Source: Saprospiraceae bacterium (GTDB lineage: Bacteria; Bacteroidota; Bacteroidia; Chitinophagales; Saprospiraceae). From it: a stretch of DNA of 53,239 nucleotides. Where the stretch lies: assembly GCA_020846655.1 (NCBI GenBank), contig JADLDL010000050.1:1-53239 (forward strand), given 5' to 3'. Position 1 is the stretch's first letter. Each line of letters begins with the position of its first letter. The notes below the pieces were generated by a model that ran no database searches, was not told the DNA's origin, and saw only the letters and a list, made by a program, of their open reading frames with translations. Shown piece after piece: positions 17,264 through 24,676 of this stretch. The translations under genes were made by a program, and so were the position numbers.

Positions 17264-18877
17264 TCAGGGTAATTTTTTGAGTTGTACTTTTTGTTTAATG
17301 CCGACAAAACCCAGGTAGCGGTTCAGTTGTGCGATATATTTCCGCAACAGGATCACCAGCACAAAAAATCCAAGAATTACAAATACAAAGGTTGCGCCAG
17401 CTTTTGTTTTGGGGATAATATCTACGGCAATCAGGGCTAATAACAAGAATAATAATGCGACAAGGCCCGACCACAGCAGATATTTGGTATACTTGGCCAG
17501 GATGTTCCGGGTTTCCCAGTATTTGTACACGGAGTAGGGAAAGCCAAAAAACGCGAGCAAAAACATAAACCCGGCTACTGCCCAGCCCATCCCCAAAGGT
17601 TTGTAGCCATAATTTTGGGCCACGGCTCCCCAAACCGGCAGTTGCGTGTTTTTCATGTAGCCCAGGCCGTAAAAGCCGGTTCCGGCAAGTTGTTCTGTGC
17701 CAATCCATTGGTACTGCCGGCCATACGATACGCTGTCAAGGAAATAATAGGTCTGTGCGTTTTGCACTTCCGGCGGTTCCTGCGCCTTGGTAAAACCGGC
17801 CGGCGTATAGGTTTCCTTCAGTGCTTTTTTGCCCCGAATGGCGTAATACGGGACCAGGGGTTGGGTTTTGTTCAGTTCCGGACCCGGGCTACCCAGGGGC
17901 TGCTGAAAACTTAAACCGTACAACGGGTATTGGACAATCATTTTCGAGCGGTCGGCGTTCACCATCCGCGTCGAGTCCACATAGTAGTTCAGGGAATGCC
18001 GGATCAGGCTTTTGGCGGTATCTTCCAGTCCGGCATGGCCGTTGTTGTAGAACAACTCGGGGAACCAGTTGCCTTGCAGGATATACAAATCCACCACCTT
18101 GTTCAGGTCATCCAACTTGGTAAACAAGGGCGTTTCGTGCTCAATCAGGTAGGGCAGTTTCAGGTACAACAGGGGCTGGCCGTTTTCGCGGGAGGCAAAG
18201 TGCTCGTGGAGGTACCGGATAAATTTTTTGATATCCTCTTCCCGGCCGTCCCATTTGGGCAGCAGTTGAAAATCCAACACAATGCCGGTGCTTTCTGCAT
18301 CCAGGAGATAGGGTTCGCTACTCCAGACCTGGAATACGCGTTCGAGGCTGTCCAGCACAGTTTTTTGGCATTCGGCCGAGGTAAAGAACTGGCGGTAGTA
18401 TTTGGCGCGTTCGTTGGGGTCTTCCGGGCCAAAGTCGCCGTACGCGACGATGTTGAGCAAAATCCGGAGGCGTGGGTTTTCTGCGCGGGCTTTTTCGATA
18501 ATACTAATGCTTTCGTTGTCCACCAGCCGTTTGGCGGTGTGGTGCATCCATAAGGCTTGGGCCGAGCGGGGCGCGCCGGTGAGCGGGTTGATATCGTATT
18601 CGCCCACTACCAGATCGGAAAGCAGGTTGTAGGGGTATTTTTCACATTCGCATTTTTCCGCCAGGAAGGAAGGTTCTTCCCCGAGTACGATCACGCCGTC
18701 GCGCAGGGCATAGCCGTCCAGGCGATTGCCGTCGCCGGATTTGCCTTTCAGGCCTTTGGCCAGTTTTTTGGCACACTTCAGTGGGTTTTTCAGGCAACCA
18801 ATAATCTTCCCTTGTGCCAGCGCCGGGGCGCACAGCACGAAGCCGGAAAACATCAATGTCAAGACGAGGCGTATCAT
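17264..18877 (-). CDS. Membrane-anchored, catalytically degenerate GH18-like protein
   Basis: I choose the ATG at 18877, which starts MIRLVLTLMFSGFVLCAPALA, a good signal peptide; an ATG at 18913 would overlap the previous gene. The 537-residue protein has a TIM-barrel-like region of about 320 residues in which TGIVLDFQLLPKW (Gln at residue 204) aligns with the GH18 motif DGxDxDxE. The catalytic Glu is replaced by Gln and two Asp are missing, so hydrolysis is unlikely. The C-terminus carries three membrane helices (about 425-450, 460-485 and 490-515). It is likely anchored in the inner membrane with the barrel in the periplasm, perhaps binding glycan. The GH18 relation is a motif-based reading and needs a structural check. 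Confidence 0.6.
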   Translation of the reverse strand: MIRLVLTLMFSGFVLCAPALAQGKIIGCLKNPLKCAKKLAKGLKGKSGDGNRLDGYALRDGVIVLGEEPSFLAEKCECEKYPYNLLSDLVVGEYDINPLTGAPRSAQALWMHHTAKRLVDNESISIIEKARAENPRLRILLNIVAYGDFGPEDPNERAKYYRQFFTSAECQKTVLDSLERVFQVWSSEPYLLDAESTGIVLDFQLLPKWDGREEDIKKFIRYLHEHFASRENGQPLLYLKLPYLIEHETPLFTKLDDLNKVVDLYILQGNWFPELFYNNGHAGLEDTAKSLIRHSLNYYVDSTRMVNADRSKMIVQYPLYGLSFQQPLGSPGPELNKTQPLVPYYAIRGKKALKETYTPAGFTKAQEPPEVQNAQTYYFLDSVSYGRQYQWIGTEQLAGTGFYGLGYMKNTQLPVWGAVAQNYGYKPLGMGWAVAGFMFLLAFFGFPYSVYKYWETRNILAKYTKYLLWSGLVALLFLLLALIAVDIIPKTKAGATFVFVILGFFVLVILLRKYIAQLNRYLGFVGIKQKVQLKKLP

Positions 18878-18884
18878 TTGGACC

Positions 18885-20351
18885 TTATTGGGCTTGAGAT
18901 ATTTGATGGCCAAAGGTGTCGTATCGGAAATGTATTTTTACTGGGGTCAGTTTGTTGTTGGTGCGCACGCACAAATACAGGCCTTCCCGATACGAATAGT
19001 TGCCCAGATCGTACACGGTCTTCCTGGCGCCCAGTGTGCCCAGGGGGCGGTACGGGAGGTTTTGAATAAAACTATCTTTCGCGGTTTCCGGAAGAATCGC
19101 GTATTCAAACCATTCCGAGGAATAGAGGTAGGCTTTTTGTTCAGGCGTGGAGCTGAATGAGGTATGGAAACTCTGGCTCATGTTCAGGGTTTTGTCCAGC
19201 TGTTTATCCACTTTTTTGCCAAATACGCCCAACAGGTCTTTCATTTGGTCTTCGCCACTGCTAAACAGGTTATTGGATTCAGAGGAGGCCAGAAGTGCCT
19301 TGGTGCGGTTGTTGCCGATAAAAAACACCCAAAAATCGGTGGGAATATCGCCGACCTGTAAGTTGGAAAGGGGTTTGCACTGGCAATTGGCGGGCAGGCC
19401 CGATTGGATATTCATGCCAGCGGTCAATTCGATGGAGTCGGTGGTGGTGTAGGTACGCTTGAGTTCTTTGGTGGTATCCCCCAGCATCATTTTGGCGAGC
19501 AATTCCATCATAGCAACCATCGGGTCTTTTGCCGCTGTATCCTTAGCGGCTAAAGCCGCGCCGCTAACCACTTCGGCGGCCGAAACGGCCGCTGACCCCA
19601 GCGGGGCGGGGGCGAAAACAGCGGCTTCCAGGTGGGTCAGGTACACGCCTTCGTTGCGGTTGATGAGGTTAAAAAACTTGGCTGCCGACTTGTCCGACCA
19701 CAGTTCAAACGTAGCGATACCCTCAAAACTCACGTTGTATTCGACCGGTGGTTTGCCCAGGTTGAAGGGCATGCCTTGCTGGGCGTATTTGCCCGAGATC
19801 ATCTCGGCTTGCTGGGCGTCTTTGCTGGAAAGCGATATTTTATCGCCCTGCAACACCGGCACAATGATGCGCGGGTGGCCGATCGGCGTGGAGGCTTTTT
19901 CTACAAACAAACGATCGACTTTCAGCGCCGGGCCCGTCCGGCGTTGTTCGCTCATCGCATTGGTTTCTTTCAGGATAAAATCGAAGGGTACTTTGTCGCG
20001 ACTGGCGGTAGAAAACTCAAACAGGTATTCGCCGGGCTTGTCGATGGATAGGGAGGTGGTGCTGTTGCTCAGGGCAATGACGCGCGGAGCCAGCAAGGGA
20101 TCGGCCGGGTTTTTAACACTGAGGGTAATGCTGCCTTTGGCGTTCAGGTAGGGGATAAACTCGAGGCCCAGTTTTTCACCGCCGTTGAACTTAAAAATAA
20201 AACCGGCGGGCAAATCCCGGGTGACGACTGCATTTTCGATCTGAACCAATAAACGGGCTGATGGCCGGGAACTTTGAAATCCGGCAATCAGCAAAACAAA
20301 CAGAACCGCAGGTACAAATAGGAGGAAGGATACTCGTAAGGGCTGTTTCAT
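18885..20351 (-). CDS. Exported 488-aa protein of unknown function next to PAAR gene
   Basis: The start at 20351 gives MKQPLRVSFLLFVPAVLFVL, an N-terminal hydrophobic segment that could be a signal peptide or anchor; an in-frame ATG at 20414 lies inside the PAAR gene and is less likely. The N-terminal half is beta-rich (AGFIFKFNGGEKLGLEFIPY, KPGEYLFEFSTAS), consistent with an extracytoplasmic Ig-like fold. The middle has an Ala-rich stretch (AAVSAAEVVSGAALAA) encoded by a palindromic DNA segment at 19543-19589. The C-terminal part contains GKKVDKQLDKTL. No family is recognised. It lies between the spike-tip and GH18-like genes, and its end is 8 bp before the latter. It is probably an envelope component working with the GH18-like protein. 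Confidence 0.6.
   Translation of the reverse strand: MKQPLRVSFLLFVPAVLFVLLIAGFQSSRPSARLLVQIENAVVTRDLPAGFIFKFNGGEKLGLEFIPYLNAKGSITLSVKNPADPLLAPRVIALSNSTTSLSIDKPGEYLFEFSTASRDKVPFDFILKETNAMSEQRRTGPALKVDRLFVEKASTPIGHPRIIVPVLQGDKISLSSKDAQQAEMISGKYAQQGMPFNLGKPPVEYNVSFEGIATFELWSDKSAAKFFNLINRNEGVYLTHLEAAVFAPAPLGSAAVSAAEVVSGAALAAKDTAAKDPMVAMMELLAKMMLGDTTKELKRTYTTTDSIELTAGMNIQSGLPANCQCKPLSNLQVGDIPTDFWVFFIGNNRTKALLASSESNNLFSSGEDQMKDLLGVFGKKVDKQLDKTLNMSQSFHTSFSSTPEQKAYLYSSEWFEYAILPETAKDSFIQNLPYRPLGTLGARKTVYDLGNYSYREGLYLCVRTNNKLTPVKIHFRYDTFGHQISQAQ
19543..19589. repeat. Palindromic segment inside coding sequence
   Basis: TTAGCGGC (19543-19550) pairs with GCCGCTAA (19560-19567) around the inner palindrome GCGGCTAAAGCCGC, and CGGCCG repeats follow near 19575-19589. 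The segment encodes only a low-complexity Ala-rich stretch of the exported 488-aa protein. It looks like a mobile palindromic repeat captured in frame. Confidence 0.5.
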
Positions 20352-20403
20352 ATTGGTATTTGCAGAATATTTTTGGTTTATCATTTGGGGGTATTTCTTC
20401 TCG

Positions 20404-20703
20404 CTATCCGCCAATCATCACGGTTGGTATGCAACCAAGCACCTGCCCTCCATGCGCGGTAGAATCGCCCATTCGGGCGGCGGGTTTACCGCCAATCAAT
20501 ACTGTTGCTGAACCTTTGATAATTACGTCGGGGGGGCCGACACACACACATTGATCGCCCATAACTGCCGCGGGCATACCACCGATTAAGACCGTGGGGG
20601 ATCCTGGGCCGATGACGGGGCCGCCGACATGAGGAATGGGCGGCGTGCCGGGGGTAACCATCGGACAAACATGCATATCGGTAATTCTGGCGGCTGGTGG
20701 CAT
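20404..20703 (-). CDS. PAAR spike-tip protein
   Basis: The 99-residue reading from ATG at 20703 begins MPPAARITDMHVCPM, the usual start of PAAR proteins. It continues with PHVGGPVIGPGSPTVLIGG, PAAVMGDQCVC and PAARMGDSTAHGG; conserved His and Cys residues would bind the stabilising metal ion. A frame-compatible ATG at 20835 would add 44 AT-rich-encoded residues (MSFQFRQSYDKS...) unlike the family and would leave only 8 bp to the divergent gene. A -7-like element TATATTTG at 20727-20720 also lies inside that extension, so I prefer the short form. PAAR trimer-tip proteins sharpen the VgrG spike and can carry effectors; none is fused here. It is the first gene of the operon. Confidence 0.88.
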   Translation of the reverse strand: MPPAARITDMHVCPMVTPGTPPIPHVGGPVIGPGSPTVLIGGMPAAVMGDQCVCVGPPDVIIKGSATVLIGGKPAARMGDSTAHGGQVLGCIPTVMIGG

Positions 20704-20719
20704 TTCAAATGCTTTCGGA

Positions 20720-20753
20720 CAAATATATTCACTCTTTCCTAATAATGGAGCAA
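20720..20753 (-). promoter_or_regulatory. Candidate Bacteroidota-type promoter for injection-system operon
   Basis: On the minus strand TATATTTG (20727-20720) matches the TAnnTTTG -7 consensus. A TTG lies 23 bases upstream (20753-20751), slightly farther than usual. Transcription would start near 20714, about 10 bases before the chosen PAAR ATG. Confidence 0.4.
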
Positions 20754-20782
20754 TTGGTGGCTTTTTTTTTAAGAACTTAAAA

Positions 20783-20817
20783 TTTGGTTTTGCAAAAGGG
20801 CTTTTATCATAACTTTG
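20783..20817 (+). promoter_or_regulatory. Candidate promoter for the divergent membrane protein gene
   Basis: TAACTTTG at 20810-20817 matches TAnnTTTG exactly, with TTTG at 20789-20792 (17-base spacing) and another at 20783-20786 (23-base spacing). The ATG at 20844 lies 26 bases downstream. The element overlaps only the unlikely N-terminal extension of the PAAR gene. Confidence 0.4.
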
Positions 20818-20843
20818 ACGAAACTGAAAACTCATTGTTATAA

Positions 20844-21881
20844 ATGTTGAACCTACTCTCCATCGTCATCGGCATCGTGTTCGTCCTGCTGTTGTTTAGC
20901 CTCCTGGCTACCACCATCATGGAAATGCTGGCCGGCCTCCTGTCTTTGCGCGGCAAAAACCTGATCAATGCCATAAAAAGCATGTTGGGCGAGGCAGAAA
21001 CCAAGGTCTTTACCAACCACGAATATTTCAAACAACTGGGCGAAAAAGCCAACCTGTTCCGCTTCTTGCGCAAAAACCAACTTCCGCCTTCGTACATCCG
21101 CCCCAACACCTTCACGGCGATCCTGCTGGATATCCTGCAAGTGAACACCAGCGGCGAAGCCCAGCAAGCGATCGCCGACCTGCCGGACGGCAAAATGAAG
21201 GAGGTGCTGAGTTTTTTGCTGCGCGAATCCTACGGCGATATCGCCGCTTTCCGCAAAAAAGTGGAAGAATGGTTCAACGAGGTCATGGAACGCGCTTCCG
21301 AATGGTACATCAACAGTGTCCGGATCTGGCTGATTGGCGTTGGGTTCACCATCGCCGTTGTGTTCAACGTAGACGTGATCGGTATCTACTCCAACCTCTC
21401 CGCCAACGCCACCTTGCGCGAATACCTGGCCGACGCCGCCACCCAATTTGTCCAAACCGCACCCGAACCCAAAGCCGTAGACAGCCTGGTCGTCAACCCC
21501 GACTTCAACGCCGCCCGCGACCGGATGAACACCCTGCTCGACGAAAATATCTCCGCCATCCGCTCGCCGCTGGGCCTGGGCTGGGATGGCGTGCAATGGC
21601 CTACCCAAGACAAAACACAATGGTGGCTGTACAAACTGATCGGCTGGGTCACCACCGCCCTGGCCGTCTCTCTGGGCGCCAAATTCTGGTTCGACCTGCT
21701 CCGCCAACTGGTGAGCTTCCGCAGCGGCGGATCGGGCGGCACCGCCGCCGCTCCCCCCATCATCGTAACGACCGTACCAGCACCAGCCTCCCCCACCCCG
21801 ATCCTGACCAAACCCGGCAGCGGCCTGTTCGAAAGCACCCGCCAAGCCCCCAAACCTGATCCGGACGACGCGAAAGGGTGA
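20844..21881 (+). CDS. Integral membrane protein of unknown function, divergent from injection-system operon
   Basis: The 345-residue product opens with a hydrophobic helix (LLSIVIGIVFVLLLFSLLA, residues 4-22). Further hydrophobic segments lie near 158-182 (VRIWLIGVGFTIAVVFNVDV) and 262-285 (KLIGWVTTALAVSLGAKFWF), the last followed by DLLRQLVSFR. The loop between the second and third is probably periplasmic, and the tail is Gly/Pro/Thr-rich. I have no family name, though I recall similar FWFDLL-ending proteins in Bacteroidota. It shares the short divergent control region with the PAAR-headed operon, so co-regulation with the injection system is possible but not shown. A 14-bp minisatellite begins 8 bases after its stop. 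Confidence 0.7.
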   Translation: MLNLLSIVIGIVFVLLLFSLLATTIMEMLAGLLSLRGKNLINAIKSMLGEAETKVFTNHEYFKQLGEKANLFRFLRKNQLPPSYIRPNTFTAILLDILQVNTSGEAQQAIADLPDGKMKEVLSFLLRESYGDIAAFRKKVEEWFNEVMERASEWYINSVRIWLIGVGFTIAVVFNVDVIGIYSNLSANATLREYLADAATQFVQTAPEPKAVDSLVVNPDFNAARDRMNTLLDENISAIRSPLGLGWDGVQWPTQDKTQWWLYKLIGWVTTALAVSLGAKFWFDLLRQLVSFRSGGSGGTAAAPPIIVTTVPAPASPTPILTKPGSGLFESTRQAPKPDPDDAKG

Positions 21882-21888
21882 TTTTTTC

Positions 21889-21962
21889 GGGGTGCGTGTT
21901 GCGTGTTGCGGGGTGCGTGTTTCGGGGTGCGGGTTGCGGGGTGCGGGTTGCGGGGTGCGGGT
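21889..21962. repeat. 14-bp minisatellite, copy A
   Basis: About five imperfect units of the form GTGCGTGTTTCGGG or GTGCGGGTTGCGGG follow each other directly after the 345-aa gene. The same unit recurs in inverted orientation at 22430-22526 and again at 44694-44752. The 14-base period breaks reading frame, so it is not coding. Confidence 0.8.
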
Positions 21963-21987
21963 CGGTATTCTGATGAAATGACATGGC

Positions 21988-22214
21988 TTTTTTGCGCCCT
22001 CAGTCCTCCCCCTGCCCCCCATAGCCATCAACTTAAACGTTTGAAGGCGCTTTTTTACTTCGACATTCGATATTCTGCGGTTCGATATTCGATATTCCAA
22101 CGTAGTTGGCTTAAAAAGTATCGAATATCGAACCGCAGAATATCGAATGTCGAAGTAAGTAAACCTTAAGTTGATGGCTATGGGGGGCAGGGGGAGGACT
22201 GAGGGCGCAAAAAA
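21988..22214. repeat. Giant nested palindrome (about 227 bp)
   Basis: The outer arms are a perfect 49-bp inverted repeat (21988-22036 with 22166-22214). Inside it a second perfect 38-bp inverted repeat (22057-22094 with 22119-22156) contains repeated GATATTCG motifs, and the central loop holds CCAACGTAGTTGG (22097-22109). The whole could fold into a cruciform or a long RNA hairpin. It lies between two plus-strand genes in an interval with no convincing large gene. It looks like a non-autonomous palindromic element. Confidence 0.85.
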
Positions 22215-22223
22215 CACCAAACA

Positions 22224-22304
22224 TTAGTTACAAGCATACAGCCACTTCCCCGTACCACTACTAAACTGATAAGTGTGCAGCCAGGCTTGTTCCTTGGTCA
22301 GCAT
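22224..22304 (-). other. Possible 26-aa peptide gene or gene remnant
   Basis: The minus strand reads ATG at 22304 to TAA at 22224 and encodes MLTKEQAWLHTYQFSSGTGK followed by WLYACN. The composition is protein-like and aromatic-rich, unlike the repeats around it. A GC-rich hairpin (22353-22385 region) lies upstream and the giant palindrome lies directly downstream on the same strand. It could be a small peptide gene or the last piece of a decayed gene. The rest of 22215-22429 shows nothing else. Confidence 0.25.
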
Positions 22305-22429
22305 TTCAAGTGCAAATCACTTTTTAGGTAATTGAAAGAGCTGGAAACCAGGCCCGACGCACACATCTGTACGGACCTGGCTTTTAAAAAAAATTGAACG
22401 CCACTCTACACAATACACCACCCCAAAAA

Positions 22430-22526
22430 CGCGTCACCCGAAACACGCACCACGAAACACGCACCACGAAATACGCACCACGAAATACGCACCACGAAAC
22501 ACGCACCACGAAACACGCACCACGAC
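22430..22526. repeat. 14-bp minisatellite, copy B, abutting protease start codon
   Basis: Six units of CACGCACCACGAAA or its C-to-T variant TACGCACCACGAAA run up to the base before the ATG at 22527. On the other strand the unit is TTTCGTGGTGCGTG, the same family as copy A. The repeat therefore forms the whole immediate leader of the protease gene. Confidence 0.85.
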
Positions 22527-24554
22527 ATGAAATACCAAGTCAAATTTGGCGGCAAAAAAGGCAAAACCATTCAACTGGTGGAAAGCCCGGACCTGCTGGC
22601 CATTCGAACCAAAGACAACCAAAACCTGAATACCACAGACTTGAGCCGCTCCGGCCGCAAGATCGTGGACCAAAGCACCGAAGTTGTGTCGTTCCCGGAA
22701 GCCGGCGTCAGTGTGCGCCGGGTATCTGCGCAAGGCGAACTGGAATCGGCCGGCGGCACCCGCGAACGCGACGACGCCCGCAGCGCCCTCAAACAGGAAG
22801 AAAACATCCGCTTCGCCGGCCGGGTGCTACAAGACGCCGAAAGCGGCGAAGTCATGCTCTACACTGAGAATTTTTTTGTCAAATTTCTCGATACCACGCC
22901 GGAAAAAGACTGCCTGGCAACGCTGGAAAAATACCAGTTGCGCATCAAAAACAAACTGGTCTTCGCCGCCAACGCCTATTTTGTAGAAGCCGTAGAAGGC
23001 ACGGGCCTGGAAGTGTTTGGCATCGCCGAAAAACTTTTGGCGGAAAAACAGGTGGAATACTGCCACCCCGAGCTGGTGCAGGAACGCCGGTTCAAAAGCG
23101 TCAACCCCCTCCAATGGCACCTGGCTAAAACGGCCATCAACGGCAAAGCGATCAACGCGCACGTCAATATCGAAGCCGCTTGGGCCAAAACCCGCGGCAA
23201 AGGCATTACGATCGCCATCATCGACGATGGTATCGATACCGACCACCCCGAGTTTGCCGGCCGCATCGTGCACCCTTTCGACGCCACCCGCGAGCACAAC
23301 GACCCCCGGCCTGCCGAAGCCGACGATAACCACGGCACCGCCTGCGCCGGCGTAGCCTGCGCCGCAGGCCTGCCCAACGGCGCCTCCGGCACCGCCCCCG
23401 AAGCCCAACTCATGCCCATCCGGCTGCGCAGTGGCTTGGGTAGCATGGCCGAAGCCAATGCATTCGTATGGGCCGCCGACCACGGCGCCGATGTCATCTC
23501 CTGCTCCTGGGGGCCCACCGACGGCGAATGGTGGAACCCCGCCGACCCCGTCCACAACCGCCATACCGGCCTGCCCGACAGTACGCGCCTGGCCATGGAC
23601 TACGTCCTGAACAACGGCCGCAACGGCAAGGGCGCCGTTATTTTGTTTGCTGCCGGCAATGGCAACGAAGACACCAAAAACGACGGCTACGCCAACTACC
23701 CGGGCATCATTGCCGTAGCAGCCTGCAACGATACCGGCAAACAGTGCGTCTACAGCGACCACGGTGAGGCCATTTGGGTCAGTTTTCCCAGCGCCGATTT
23801 TGGCTGGACCGCTTTCCAGCACCCGGCCCCCATCAGCGAAGGCCTCCGCACCACCGACCGCGTGGGCGAACTGGGCTATTCTTCCGGAAACTACGTCAAC
23901 TCCTTCGGCGGCACCTCGGCTGCCTGCCCCGGCATGGCCGGCGTTACGGCCCTCATGCTCGCCGTCAACCCCAACCTGAGCCCCGCCCAGGTAAAAGACC
24001 TGATCCGTAAGTCTTGTGTGCAAATCGATGTGTCTCCCAAAGAATACGACGCCAATGGCCACAGCATCCGCTATGGGTATGGCCGGATCGACGCCGGCCT
24101 GGCCGTCGACAATGCCCTGAAAGCAGCACAGTCAGCCGGCGCCAGCCTCGAAGGCACTGTGACGTTTCATACCGGCGCCGAGGTCCCGGTGCAAGCGGGC
24201 ATCCTGCTGGGCGGCACGTTCAAACCGGTACGCCGGGTGCTCGGGTTGCGCCTGCGCCTGCATCCGGCGAGCGCAGGCCTGCAACTTCGCTATAAAGTCA
24301 ATGTGTCGCTGGGCGGGATCGTTGAAAGTAAAAAGGAAGGCGATTTTACCGGCACCACCGTGGCCAGCCGGCGCATCCTGGGTTTTGCCCTGGAACTCAG
24401 CGGCAGCCAGGCCGCCCAATACGAATTGGAGTACGCCGCCCGGCTCAAAGGGCGCAAAACATTGGACAAGGCCAAAAACGGCGCCTGGTGCGGCACCACC
24501 AAAACTACCGGCCGCACGGTAGAAGCCATTTCCATTTTGTTAAAGAAGAAATAA
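22527..24554 (+). CDS. Subtilisin-like serine protease (S8) without signal peptide
   Basis: The 675-residue protein carries the complete catalytic set of family S8. The Asp motif is AIIDDGIDTDHPEF (D233), the His motif DDNHGTACAGVA (H269), the oxyanion Asn AAGNGNED (N378) and the Ser motif FGGTSAACPGMAG (S464). About 200 residues precede the catalytic domain and may act as a prodomain. A beta-rich C-terminal region (about 540-675) follows and lacks a T9SS-type NPxP ending. The start MKYQVKFGGKKGKTIQLV is not a signal peptide and no upstream alternative start exists because the leader is a minisatellite. The enzyme would therefore be cytoplasmic or leave the cell by another route. Being near the injection system it might be cargo, but this is speculation. 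Confidence 0.9.
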   Translation: MKYQVKFGGKKGKTIQLVESPDLLAIRTKDNQNLNTTDLSRSGRKIVDQSTEVVSFPEAGVSVRRVSAQGELESAGGTRERDDARSALKQEENIRFAGRVLQDAESGEVMLYTENFFVKFLDTTPEKDCLATLEKYQLRIKNKLVFAANAYFVEAVEGTGLEVFGIAEKLLAEKQVEYCHPELVQERRFKSVNPLQWHLAKTAINGKAINAHVNIEAAWAKTRGKGITIAIIDDGIDTDHPEFAGRIVHPFDATREHNDPRPAEADDNHGTACAGVACAAGLPNGASGTAPEAQLMPIRLRSGLGSMAEANAFVWAADHGADVISCSWGPTDGEWWNPADPVHNRHTGLPDSTRLAMDYVLNNGRNGKGAVILFAAGNGNEDTKNDGYANYPGIIAVAACNDTGKQCVYSDHGEAIWVSFPSADFGWTAFQHPAPISEGLRTTDRVGELGYSSGNYVNSFGGTSAACPGMAGVTALMLAVNPNLSPAQVKDLIRKSCVQIDVSPKEYDANGHSIRYGYGRIDAGLAVDNALKAAQSAGASLEGTVTFHTGAEVPVQAGILLGGTFKPVRRVLGLRLRLHPASAGLQLRYKVNVSLGGIVESKKEGDFTGTTVASRRILGFALELSGSQAAQYELEYAARLKGRKTLDKAKNGAWCGTTKTTGRTVEAISILLKKK

Positions 24555-24676
24555 TAATAGTTGATTCCGGTCTAGTTGTGCCCCTATTTGGGTACCCGGC
24601 CGCCCTGCCCCTCATTTTAGGCATGGAATTTTCATAGGAAGGGAACATTGTATTTTTTTTATTAATCTCTGTTCCC

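Noticed and set aside
20704-20835. N-terminal extension of the PAAR protein
   Set aside because: The extension is AT-rich, unlike PAAR family starts, overlaps promoter-like elements and leaves only 8 bp to the divergent start codon.
20853-22220. 455-codon minus-strand reading frame opposite the 345-aa membrane protein
   Set aside because: It is antisense to a convincing membrane protein and its first part translates the giant palindrome (RYSAVRYSI-type text). Composition is Gly/Arg/Gln-rich without any motif.
22430-22526. Direct repeats that could suggest a CRISPR array
   Set aside because: Units of 14 bp follow each other without spacers and no cas genes are present; it is a minisatellite.
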